A stretch of 26,789 nucleotides of DNA, taken from the IMG/VR virus record IMGVR_UViG_3300025840_000205, positions 1-26,789 of that record; one strand, written 5' to 3'. The translations under genes and the position numbers were made by a program. A model generated the notes under the pieces. The model ran no database searches, was not told the DNA's origin, and saw only the letters and a list, made by a program, of their open reading frames with translations. Origin of the DNA: a virus. Shown one piece after another: positions 1-6,891 of this stretch. Positions within the stretch are counted from its first letter, which is position 1; each line of letters begins with the position of its first letter.

Positions 1-1274
1 AGCTGGTGAGTGTCTACCGGACCTTTGCCTGGTTGGACCTGGCAGATTACGACGATGACCTGGGGGGCGAGAGCCAGTACGGGCTGTTCAAGATCTGCTG
101 GACCAGCAAAGAGATCCTGCGGTACGAGAACGACGAGCCGATGATCAAAGAGGTGCCTGAGATGCCCGTCTTTGAGTGGACTGAGTACAAGATCAGCCAC
201 GCAGAGAATGGCATGGCAGACGCTGACCTGACGGTCCAGACGCAGAAGGTTCAGTCTACCCTCAAGCGGCTCATCATCGACAACCAGCAGATGAGAAACA
301 CCACCAGGTACGAGGCGACCATTGGCGCGGTGAAGAATCCCAGAGAGCTGATCGACAACAACATTGGTGGCACAGTGTGGACCCGTCGGCCTGGCTCGAT
401 TACGCCCCTTGCGACACCCGAGCTGTCGCCCCTTACCTTGTCCGTTATCCAGATGCTGAACCTGGACAAGGAGTCACGTTCTGGCATGTCGTCCCTGTCG
501 AAGGGCATGAACATGGACGCGATCAGCAACCAGAACGCTGCAGACATGATCGAGAAGCTCACGTCGAGCGGCCAGAGGCGCGTCATGAGAGCCGCCAGGG
601 ACTTCGCTCAGACGTTCATGATTCCGCTCTGTCAGTACGTCTACAAGCTGGGTGTGCGTAACGATAAGCGAACCCATAAGGCAGAGGTCGCCGGCAAGTA
701 CCAGATCCTTGAGCCAGCCAAGTGGCCGGACATGGACATGGACATGGAGATCTCTGTCGCACTGACACCAGACGAGTGCGAGAGACACGCCAAGGCTCTC
801 ATAGGCCTCTATCAGTTCCAGATGATGGACCCAGACCTGAAGATGGGTTTCGGGTACGCACAAAAGCATGCCCTGCTGGATGAGATCTATGATTGCCTGG
901 GTGTGCCAGACAGTTCAGCTTACCTGCTCCGTCCTGACTCACCAGAGTACCAGAAGAAGCAGCAGTTCCAGGCGCAGCAGATGCAGGCCCAGCAGCAGCA
1001 GATGCAAATGCAGATGCAGATGCAGCAGGTAATGCAGCAGAAGCAGATGGAGATGCAGATGACGGACATGCAGTTCAATCACTGGATCAGGCAGTCAGAG
1101 GACGGCAGGCAGTGGTCAGAGCTTCAGATCCAGAAGGCCAGGGCAGACATGGACGCCAGGAACATCATCGCTGACAACATCCGAGATGACGAGAAGCTCG
1201 CCTGGGAGATCGAGAAGGGTCAGCAAGAGATCGATATCGAACGTAGCCAGAAGAGAGGAGCAACCATTGGTTAG
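1..1274 (+). CDS. Portal protein, P22-like, C-terminal part (5' end outside window)
   Basis: The portal is the dodecameric ring at the capsid vertex through which DNA is packaged and ejected. The frame is open to the left edge, so the N-terminus is missing and the GTG at 6 need not be the start. About 422 residues are visible, with features I associate with P22-type portals: a helical segment with 'RNTTRYEA' (about residue 97), a 'PGSITPLATPE' stretch, and a 'MSSLSKGMNMDAI...QNAADMIEKL' region. The last 100 residues are a Q/M-rich coiled-coil-like tail, encoded by CAG/ATG runs near 958-1068, followed by a charged helix; P22-type portals also end in a long helical barrel. The scaffold and coat genes follow, as in P22. 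The family is assigned from remembered pattern, not a search. Confidence 0.8.
   Translation, partial: LVSVYRTFAWLDLADYDDDLGGESQYGLFKICWTSKEILRYENDEPMIKEVPEMPVFEWTEYKISHAENGMADADLTVQTQKVQSTLKRLIIDNQQMRNTTRYEATIGAVKNPRELIDNNIGGTVWTRRPGSITPLATPELSPLTLSVIQMLNLDKESRSGMSSLSKGMNMDAISNQNAADMIEKLTSSGQRRVMRAARDFAQTFMIPLCQYVYKLGVRNDKRTHKAEVAGKYQILEPAKWPDMDMDMEISVALTPDECERHAKALIGLYQFQMMDPDLKMGFGYAQKHALLDEIYDCLGVPDSSAYLLRPDSPEYQKKQQFQAQQMQAQQQQMQMQMQMQQVMQQKQMEMQMTDMQFNHWIRQSEDGRQWSELQIQKARADMDARNIIADNIRDDEKLAWEIEKGQQEIDIERSQKRGATIG
958..1068 (+). repeat. CAG/ATG-rich low-complexity repeat in portal gene
   Basis: This stretch is made largely of CAG, CAA, ATG and AAG codons and encodes a Q/M-rich helix (runs such as QQQQMQMQMQMQQ). 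It is probably part of the portal's C-terminal coiled coil. At the DNA level it is a simple-sequence tract that could change length by slippage in units of 3 or 6 bases. Confidence 0.7.
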
Positions 1275-1275
1275 C

Positions 1276-1704
1276 GTGAAACGATTCGCCAAGCCCAGAC
1301 ACCAGACCAGGGTGCTGGCTGGCATACCAAAGAAGCGGTCGGCTCTGCCAGACGCAGAAGCGGTCGAGAATCCAGTAATCAAACGTCAGCTACAGAGGAG
1401 AGCGGAGCGTGAGCCAGGATACAAAGAAGCCAAAAAACGGGAATTCGCCAAGAGTCATCTTCAGCGAGTTGCCGCCAAGCAAAGAGGAATTGATCCAGAG
1501 GGGGATCGACGCAGCGAACCTGCTGATGTCCCCAGTGTACGGGATAGCGCACCAGAGCGTGATACAGAACATACAGGACGAGTGGTTGGAAAGCGAACCA
1601 CACGAACAGCAGAAGAGAGAGGGGCTTTATTGGAAAGCCTGCGCTCTGTCAGCAGTGTCATTGAAGATGGCGGCGATGATTCAAGAAGCCCAGGCACTGG
1701 ATGA
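1276..1704 (+). CDS. Possible overlapping small ORF between portal and next gene
   Basis: An open frame follows the portal stop. It has a TTG at 1267 preceded by a strong AGGAG, and a GTG at 1276. The first part, 'VKRFAKPRHQTRVLAGIPKKRSALPD...', is basic and helix-prone and looks plausible. From 1409 it overlaps a better-supported gene in another frame, and there the translation becomes R/S/E/G-rich as a shadow frame would. Either a short real gene covers the 134-bp gap and its long 3' end is incidental, or the whole frame is spurious. No function is recognised. Confidence 0.3.
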   Translation: MKRFAKPRHQTRVLAGIPKKRSALPDAEAVENPVIKRQLQRRAEREPGYKEAKKREFAKSHLQRVAAKQRGIDPEGDRRSEPADVPSVRDSAPERDTEHTGRVVGKRTTRTAEERGALLESLRSVSSVIEDGGDDSRSPGTG

Positions 1705-1747
1705 GGAAACAGTAAAGCGTGAAGAAATGAACGCGAACTTTGAGTAA
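1409..1747 (+). CDS. Conserved hypothetical protein between portal and scaffold
   Basis: This is a 112-residue protein starting at GTG, with GGAG a few bases upstream ('agcggagcGTGAGC'). The central part, 'LLMSPVYGIAHQSVIQNIQDEWL...EQQKREGLYWKACAL', reads like a conserved alpha-helical family that I associate with the portal-scaffold interval of podophages, but I cannot name a function. It is soluble, with no membrane segment or signal peptide. It sits in the packaging/head operon 30 bases before the scaffold gene, so a role in head assembly or packaging is reasonable by position only. Confidence 0.7.
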   Translation: MSQDTKKPKNGNSPRVIFSELPPSKEELIQRGIDAANLLMSPVYGIAHQSVIQNIQDEWLESEPHEQQKREGLYWKACALSAVSLKMAAMIQEAQALDEETVKREEMNANFE

Positions 1748-1777
1748 ACGGTTGAACGTCAATAAGAGGAGAGTACA

Positions 1778-2785
1778 ATGACTTTACCGAATCCGCAGAA
1801 TAACCAATCGGACTCTGCACCCAGCTTCCAAGAACGGAAGCGACAAGCACTCGCCGAAGAACGCGGCATCATTGAAGATCAACCGCCGGAAGTGCCAGAT
1901 CAAGTCGACCTGGAAACCAGGAGAGAAGACCAGGACGCCCATCAACCGCTCATCGATGATGATGACGACCTCGAATACAACGAGGACTCCGAATTTGAAG
2001 ACGATGCTGACGGAGTGGATCTCCAAGACGAAGATTCCGAGGGTGATGAGCTGAGTGAGGACGCAGCCCATTGGAAAGCTCAAGCCGAAGAGGCAGAGCA
2101 TCTCAGACAAGAGATGCAGAGAGATTACACCCGCAAAACGCAAGTTCTAGCGACACAGCGAAAGCAGCTTGAGCAGGACGCAGCGTTGAACCAGCAGGTG
2201 CTTGCCACCTACGTTAATAACGCGAACCAGTATCTGGCGAAGTGGGAAAACGTAAACTGGCAGCAGCTACAGTCAACACTCGATCCTGCAACGTACCAGA
2301 AGAGAGTCACTGAGTATCGTAATGCTGTCGCACTGAAGGACCGCGCTCTGGGCCAGCATCAACAGTTTGTTGATACCGCCCAGGAGATGCTCGAAAGGCA
2401 GAAGACGGCAGAGGCCGAACTAAGCCGGGACATCTTGAAAAGCACGATCCCGAACTGGGGCAACGAGCTGTACGGCCAGTTAGCGGAATTTGCGACAACG
2501 GAGTTGGACTACTCGCCGGAGGAGTTTGGTGAAATCACGGACCACCGTGTCATACGGATGATCTACCGAGAGTTTGCCGCAAGAGACCCCCAGGCCAGCG
2601 TCCAACGAATTCGCAAAAGAGGTTCCCGACCAAACTCGTCACGGAACCCTGCTCAACGGGAGCGTGGATCAAATGGAAGGTTCACGAACGCTGAGAGGAC
2701 TCACAGGGAGAACCCTGGTGATCGTGACGCGACACGCGAATACTTCAGAATGAAGCTTGAGCGTGAGAGGCGGGGCCGCAAGTAG
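1778..2785 (+). CDS. Putative scaffolding protein
   Basis: This 335-residue protein lies directly before the coat gene, the usual place of a scaffold, which directs procapsid assembly and is then released. It starts at ATG behind a strong AGAGGAGAG site. The N-terminal ~95 residues are very acidic (a run of five D followed by many E/D). The middle (about 95-220) is coiled-coil-like, with 'AEEAEHLRQEMQRDYTRKTQ', a motif I know from phage scaffold-like proteins. The last 60 residues are strongly basic (R/K-rich), as in scaffolds that bind coat through a basic C-terminal helix. The assignment rests on position, charge layout and this motif. Confidence 0.75.
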   Translation: MTLPNPQNNQSDSAPSFQERKRQALAEERGIIEDQPPEVPDQVDLETRREDQDAHQPLIDDDDDLEYNEDSEFEDDADGVDLQDEDSEGDELSEDAAHWKAQAEEAEHLRQEMQRDYTRKTQVLATQRKQLEQDAALNQQVLATYVNNANQYLAKWENVNWQQLQSTLDPATYQKRVTEYRNAVALKDRALGQHQQFVDTAQEMLERQKTAEAELSRDILKSTIPNWGNELYGQLAEFATTELDYSPEEFGEITDHRVIRMIYREFAARDPQASVQRIRKRGSRPNSSRNPAQRERGSNGRFTNAERTHRENPGDRDATREYFRMKLERERRGRK

Positions 2786-2797
2786 GAGATTATCCTC

Positions 2798-3742
2798 ATG
2801 GCAGCATTTGAAAGTTATACCCAGCTTCGACAGAAAGAAGACGTACAGGACGAGATCTATATCATCTCCCCTGTCGACAACCCCGTAGCATCGATGTCCA
2901 AGACAATTCGTGCGACGGGTAAGCTCCACGAATGGACCCAGGACGTCCTGCAATCCGCTGGTGCAAACCGTGCGGTTGAAGGTGCAGCAGCACCGGCAGA
3001 CAGCTCTGCGGCAGTAACGGAACTCAACAACTATTGTCAGATCATGACAAAGGCTGCTGAGATCACCGGCACCCTGGAATCCGTTGACAAGTACGGACGC
3101 GACTCTGAAATGGCGTACCAGCTTGAGCTTCGTTATGGCGAGCTTGCCAACGACGAAGAGCTGGCGATTGTAGGCGCGCCAGGTGGTACTCGTCAGAGTG
3201 CTACTGCGGGTTCAGCGTCTGTGGCTCGTCAGATGGCATCACTCCACAACCAGTTGGACTCAAGCGTGATCACTTACGCGACAACCAACCGGCTGACTGG
3301 TGGTACTGCTATCACGACGATTGCGGATCTGGAAACGATCCTGCTGGAAGTTCACCTGGCAACGTACAACGAAGGCGGTAACCCCAACTACCTCTTCACG
3401 TCGCCAACGAGCGCCCAGTACATCAGCTCATTTGCTTACGCGACCGGTCGTCAGCGTGACATTCAGAACCAGCGCCAGCTGGTCAATGTCATCGACCTGT
3501 ACGTGAGCTTCTACGGTGAGCTGACGGTGGTTCTGGACAGAAACATGGACAGCACTCAAGAGTGTTACCTGCTTCTGGACTTCAACTACCTGGCAACGCC
3601 GGTACTGCGACCTACTGCAGACTGGCCGATTGCAAAGACTGGTGACTCTGATGTACGTCAGATTCTCCGAGAGTCTACCTTCGCTGTTCTGAACACGAAG
3701 GCACACGCAATGCTGGACAAGATCCCGAGTGGCTTGACCTAA
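2798..3742 (+). CDS. Major capsid protein, SU10/DUF5309-like
   Basis: This 314-residue protein would form the icosahedral shell. It starts at ATG behind TAGGAGATTATCCTC. Supporting features are 'EIYIISPVDNPVASM' near residue 25, followed by a segment typical of this HK97-fold family, a central 'YLFTSPTSAQYISSFAYATGRQ', and 'VLDRNMDSTQECYLLLDF' towards the C-terminus. It has no N-terminal delta domain or protease partner, in keeping with use of a separate scaffold. The length fits the DUF5309 / SU10 major head protein family, and the neighbours (scaffold before, adaptor after) agree. Confidence 0.85.
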   Translation: MAAFESYTQLRQKEDVQDEIYIISPVDNPVASMSKTIRATGKLHEWTQDVLQSAGANRAVEGAAAPADSSAAVTELNNYCQIMTKAAEITGTLESVDKYGRDSEMAYQLELRYGELANDEELAIVGAPGGTRQSATAGSASVARQMASLHNQLDSSVITYATTNRLTGGTAITTIADLETILLEVHLATYNEGGNPNYLFTSPTSAQYISSFAYATGRQRDIQNQRQLVNVIDLYVSFYGELTVVLDRNMDSTQECYLLLDFNYLATPVLRPTADWPIAKTGDSDVRQILRESTFAVLNTKAHAMLDKIPSGLT

Positions 3743-3774
3743 GCCAGCAGCCCCCTTGGGGGAGGAGTAGATAA

Positions 3775-4089
3775 ATGAGGCCTGATTGCATAGATTGCGG
3801 CAAGCCCGCAGATTCCAAGGGTCACGGCAGGTGGCACAAGAAATGTACTGCCTGTCGGAAAACACCTTGGGTTATCTTCAAGGGTGATGACTGTGATCTG
3901 TGCGGTTTTGTCCCTGTTAACAAGTGCCAACTAGACGTTGATCACATAGACGGGAATAAAGCCAACAATGATCCAAGCAATTTGCAAACGCTTTGTGCTA
4001 ACTGCCATCGTTTAAAAACATTCTTAAACAATGACCATTTAGATAAAGAGCGTTGTGAGTTTGAATCGCTTCAAGTCTCATTATTTTAA
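3775..4089 (+). CDS. HNH endonuclease, probable free-standing homing type
   Basis: This 104-residue protein has four Cys pairs (C5/C8, C24/C27, C40/C43, C74/C77) and an HNH core: LDVDHIDGNKANN, then SNLQTLCANCHRLK, with D56-H57, N69 and H78. HNH nucleases of this size nick or cut DNA and often spread as selfish genes. It starts at ATG behind GGGGGAGGAG. It splits the head operon between the coat gene and a structural-region gene, and its second half is visibly richer in A/T than its neighbours. Both facts suggest an insertion rather than a virion gene. A packaging-associated HNH role is possible, but those genes usually sit next to the terminase. Confidence 0.85.
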   Translation: MRPDCIDCGKPADSKGHGRWHKKCTACRKTPWVIFKGDDCDLCGFVPVNKCQLDVDHIDGNKANNDPSNLQTLCANCHRLKTFLNNDHLDKERCEFESLQVSLF

Positions 4090-4123
4090 CCTCCCCCCTT
4101 TCTTTTTCTTGACCGGAGGGACG

Positions 4124-4486
4124 ATGGCAACACACAAGCGAATGACTAAGGTTCTCGGTGAATACTGCCGGGGATTTGCATCAGAGGACGGTCAGCACTA
4201 CCGCACCGAGCGGCAGGACATGAAGCCAGTTCTCGACCACGTTAAGTTCCTTGACGAGAAGGTCAACTCTGCTCCGAAGACAGGCAACCGCAACGACATG
4301 CGGTATGTCGGTTCTATCCCCATGCTGGTGCTGACTGACTGGCTGAAGAACAACGGCTACACGATGGACCAGTGGGCGAGGGACGAGGACAACTGCAAGC
4401 AGAAGTTCATCTCTCATCTTCAATCAGAAATGCCAGCATTCCTGGCGAAGAAGAAGAAGTCTTCCCAGATCATTATGGCGGGGTGA
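4124..4486 (+). CDS. Hypothetical protein in head-tail region
   Basis: This is a 120-residue protein. I chose ATG 4124 because GGAGGG lies just upstream; the open frame extends back to 4055, but that part has no ribosome site and runs through a pyrimidine tract. The protein is polar, with a lysine run near the C-terminus ('FLAKKKKSSQIIM'). No domain is recognised. It sits between the coat/HNH genes and the adaptor, so a small head-completion role is possible by position only. Confidence 0.65.
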   Translation: MATHKRMTKVLGEYCRGFASEDGQHYRTERQDMKPVLDHVKFLDEKVNSAPKTGNRNDMRYVGSIPMLVLTDWLKNNGYTMDQWARDEDNCKQKFISHLQSEMPAFLAKKKKSSQIIMAG

Positions 4487-4489
4487 TGA

Positions 4490-5110
4490 ATGGCTACAGT
4501 GACAGACATAGGTACGCTCAAGGCTGAAATAGCTGCTTACCTTTACGACCGGTCTGACCTCACGGCGCAGATCCCCAACTTTATTGATATGGCGCAGAAG
4601 CGCCTTTTTCGCGTCCTGCAGTGCCAGGAAAACGAGAAGCTTGCATCCGGCACGTTGCCTGCTAACGAGTACGCTCTGCCTGCAGACTACAAGGCGCTGC
4701 GGTACATCCTGGTTAACGACAAGCCGATGGAGAGCGTCTCTGATATTGAGCTGAGATCCAGGCTGAAGAACCAGCCTGGTAACGGTGAGCCTTCCGCATT
4801 TTCACGTATCGACACCAAGTGGATCTTCCACCCACCACCCGACGACACCTACGACATTAACCTGTACTACTACGCAGATTTGTCGAGTGACGTTACCAGT
4901 GACGTGGCAACGAATGCCGTGCTGACTGCTTACCCTGATCTGTATGTTTGGGGTTCGCTTCTGATGGCCGCGCCGTACCTCAACGAGGACAATCGTATTG
5001 GCACTTGGAAGGCGTTGTATGACGACACGCTGCAGACGATCAATGAGCGAACCTTCGACCAGGAATACTCTGGGTCGAATATCTCAGTGAGAAATGCATA
5101 TGGCGACTGA
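4490..5110 (+). CDS. Head-tail adaptor protein, SU10/P22 gp4-like position
   Basis: This 206-residue protein begins three bases after the previous stop. It has an N-terminal helical domain ('LKAEIAAYLYDRSDLTAQIPNFIDMAQKRLFRVL'-type, residues about 9-44). A middle segment follows, 'YALPADYKALRYILVND', with a later 'WIFHPPPDDTYDINLYYYADL'. That combination is the pattern I associate with the phage adaptor family that docks under the portal. Its place after the coat gene and before tail genes matches P22 gene 4. The assignment is by remembered pattern and synteny. Confidence 0.7.
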   Translation: MATVTDIGTLKAEIAAYLYDRSDLTAQIPNFIDMAQKRLFRVLQCQENEKLASGTLPANEYALPADYKALRYILVNDKPMESVSDIELRSRLKNQPGNGEPSAFSRIDTKWIFHPPPDDTYDINLYYYADLSSDVTSDVATNAVLTAYPDLYVWGSLLMAAPYLNEDNRIGTWKALYDDTLQTINERTFDQEYSGSNISVRNAYGD

Positions 5111-5702
5111 GTCTGGGACATACATTTCTGACTTTGATATCACGAACCCTGCTGACAATGCGGCCGCAACAGAGCTGGACGATCACCTTCGGCTCATCAA
5201 GTCATTCTTGAAAGCGACGTTCCCTGGCACTGGTGGCGATCTCTACGATGAGCCGGTAACTGCCACGTCAGATCAGATCGATGGCTGGGATGCGCGGCTG
5301 ACCGCACTTGAGGGTCTCTCGTTGGCGCAGGTCTCTCCCGTCGCTGGCAGAGTGGATACAACTGGAGTGAGTAGCGGGACCATCACAGTATCTGGCGTTG
5401 GCTTCCAGCCAAAGATGATCTGGATCTGGGGTTCCGGTGATGCTGGTCCGGGGGAGAGTGGCTTTTCGTTTGCAGCCTGGCATGAGGACCATGACAACGG
5501 CTACCCGACAAGCTTTAGCGCAAACCCTGCCTCTAACTTCGCTGAAAGCAGAAACCTGGTTTCCTTCGCTTTTGTTCAGTACGCAAATTCTGGTAACACC
5601 AGTGATGTGTTGTCGATTGATAGCGTAGGCAGCGACGGATTTGATTTCTCTATCAACAAGAAGACTAAAGACATGCAAGTTAACTGGGTGGCGTTTCCAT
5701 AA
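5100..5702 (+). CDS. Fibre-like virion protein, paralogue 1 of 3
   Basis: This protein is about 200 residues long. I take ATG 5100 as the start; it overlaps the adaptor stop, and an alternative in-frame ATG lies at 5094. The N-terminal ~45 residues ('YISDFDITNPADNAAATELDDHLRLIKSFLK') are the attachment-like motif common at the start of phage tail proteins. A short helix with 'WDARLTALEGL' (coiled-coil/trimer neck) follows, then a beta-rich domain beginning 'GRVDTTGVSSGTITVSGVGFQPKMIWIWG' and ending 'QVNWVAFP'. It shares this whole plan with the next two genes. The likely role is a short tail fibre or spike-like receptor-binding or decoration protein; no enzymatic domain is recognised. Confidence 0.7.
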   Translation: MATESGTYISDFDITNPADNAAATELDDHLRLIKSFLKATFPGTGGDLYDEPVTATSDQIDGWDARLTALEGLSLAQVSPVAGRVDTTGVSSGTITVSGVGFQPKMIWIWGSGDAGPGESGFSFAAWHEDHDNGYPTSFSANPASNFAESRNLVSFAFVQYANSGNTSDVLSIDSVGSDGFDFSINKKTKDMQVNWVAFP

Positions 5703-6295
5703 TGGGACTGAATAACGCTGAATACATCGACGGTCTGAACCCGAACGACCCAACTTTTCAGGACAGGGTAGTTGATGCTGCGTCTCATTTGAGAGCAATC
5801 AAGAAGGCGCTGCAGCAGACGTTCCCGAATGTGAACGGCGCGGTGACTGAAGGGCCGGATGGTCTTAACGGATTCGAGGCAAGAATCGCAGCCCTGGAGG
5901 GAACGCTGGGCGCGTTTACTCAGCAGGGCGTTGCCAGCGGCAGGTTGTCGATCAACACCTCTGCTGGCAACTACAGTGTAACTGGGCTGGGGTTCCAGCC
6001 TACGCTGCTGGTTGCGATGGCTGCAGGCGATGACACTGTTTTGGCAACGCTCTCCGCGAACTACTCGATTGGTTTCACAGACGGCACCAACCAGTACAGC
6101 CTGTCAGGCACTTCTGACGACACTTATGCGGGAGATCGAACTTATCAAAGCGCGTCCTACCTGCTCGACATGTATGGGTCGAACGAGACCTCTGCAGCCA
6201 GGGTGACGATTGTGTCGCTCGACTCTGATGGCTTCACGGTCAACGAGTCGCTGGGTCTGTGGGACATCGACATAACTTGGATGGCATTTGAATAA
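5702..6295 (+). CDS. Fibre-like virion protein, paralogue 2 of 3
   Basis: This is a 197-residue protein translated from a TAATG stop/start overlap with paralogue 1. The same three parts are visible: N-terminal 'YIDGLNPNDPTFQ...SHLRAIKKALQQTFPN', the helical 'NGFEARIAALEG', and a beta-rich domain with 'GRLSINTSAGNYSVTGLGFQP' and a closing 'DSDGFTVNESLG...WMAFE'. The N-terminus and neck are closer to paralogue 3 than to paralogue 1, while the distal domains differ most, as expected where binding specificity varies. The function is inferred from architecture only. Confidence 0.7.
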   Translation: MGLNNAEYIDGLNPNDPTFQDRVVDAASHLRAIKKALQQTFPNVNGAVTEGPDGLNGFEARIAALEGTLGAFTQQGVASGRLSINTSAGNYSVTGLGFQPTLLVAMAAGDDTVLATLSANYSIGFTDGTNQYSLSGTSDDTYAGDRTYQSASYLLDMYGSNETSAARVTIVSLDSDGFTVNESLGLWDIDITWMAFE

Positions 6296-6891
6296 TGGCT
6301 TTAGATCCTGCGAATTACATCGAAGACCTGGACGCTACCCAGCCGCCAGCCAGTGATCCTGCGTCACAGGCTGACGATCACATGAGAGCGATCAAGAAGG
6401 CGATCAAGCAGACATTCCCGAATGGGTTCAGTTCAGCGATGTCGATCACTGACGAGCTGCTGAACGGATTTGAGGGGCGTATCGCTGCGCTTGAAGCTTT
6501 AGGCTTGCCTACCATGAAGTCACCCAAAATGGGTCGACTGACGGTCCCTACGGGCGCAGGAAACACGGCAGTCACAGGGGTGGGGTATGAACCCAGCCTG
6601 ATCGTCTGCGTAGTGAATATTCCTGATACCGGCGAGATGAACCTGTCGATGGGGTTTGCGCCGCAGACGACATACAGCGGAGGCGTTTGTTCCTGGTCAG
6701 GCACGTCATTCACCAGCAACACTGCGAGTAGTGGATTCCAAAATCAGCTTTGGAGCGTCAGCCAATGGAACGGCTCAAGCTGGGCTGTTAAGACTGTGGG
6801 CCAGCTGCTTTCGCTTGATGCAGACGGCTTCACTCTCGACAACGGGTTTGCTGACGTGACCGCAGAAATGATCTGGATTGTGTTCCCATGA
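6295..6891 (+). CDS. Fibre-like virion protein, paralogue 3 of 3
   Basis: This 198-residue protein starts at a TAATG overlap with paralogue 2. The N-terminus 'YIEDLDATQPPASDPASQADD' with 'MRAIKKAIKQTFPNG', the neck 'LNGFEGRIAALEALG', and the distal 'GRLTVPTGAGNTAVTGVGYEP ... LDADGFTLDNG' repeat the plan of the two genes before it. Its stop overlaps the start of the hub-like gene. Three consecutive copies suggest duplication followed by divergence. They could form one heterotrimer, separate fibres, or alternative tips. Confidence 0.7.
   Translation: MALDPANYIEDLDATQPPASDPASQADDHMRAIKKAIKQTFPNGFSSAMSITDELLNGFEGRIAALEALGLPTMKSPKMGRLTVPTGAGNTAVTGVGYEPSLIVCVVNIPDTGEMNLSMGFAPQTTYSGGVCSWSGTSFTSNTASSGFQNQLWSVSQWNGSSWAVKTVGQLLSLDADGFTLDNGFADVTAEMIWIVFP

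Noticed and set aside
251-869. Long minus-strand open frames opposite the portal gene
   Set aside because: They are antisense shadows of a well-supported gene, with no ribosome sites and no recognisable protein pattern. The same holds for the minus-strand frames opposite most virion genes, such as 9917-10981.
3751-3762. CCCCCTTGGGGG as a terminator after the coat gene
   Set aside because: The loop is only 2-4 nt, there is no T-run, and the 3' arm doubles as the HNH ribosome site. A terminator here would also cut the head operon.
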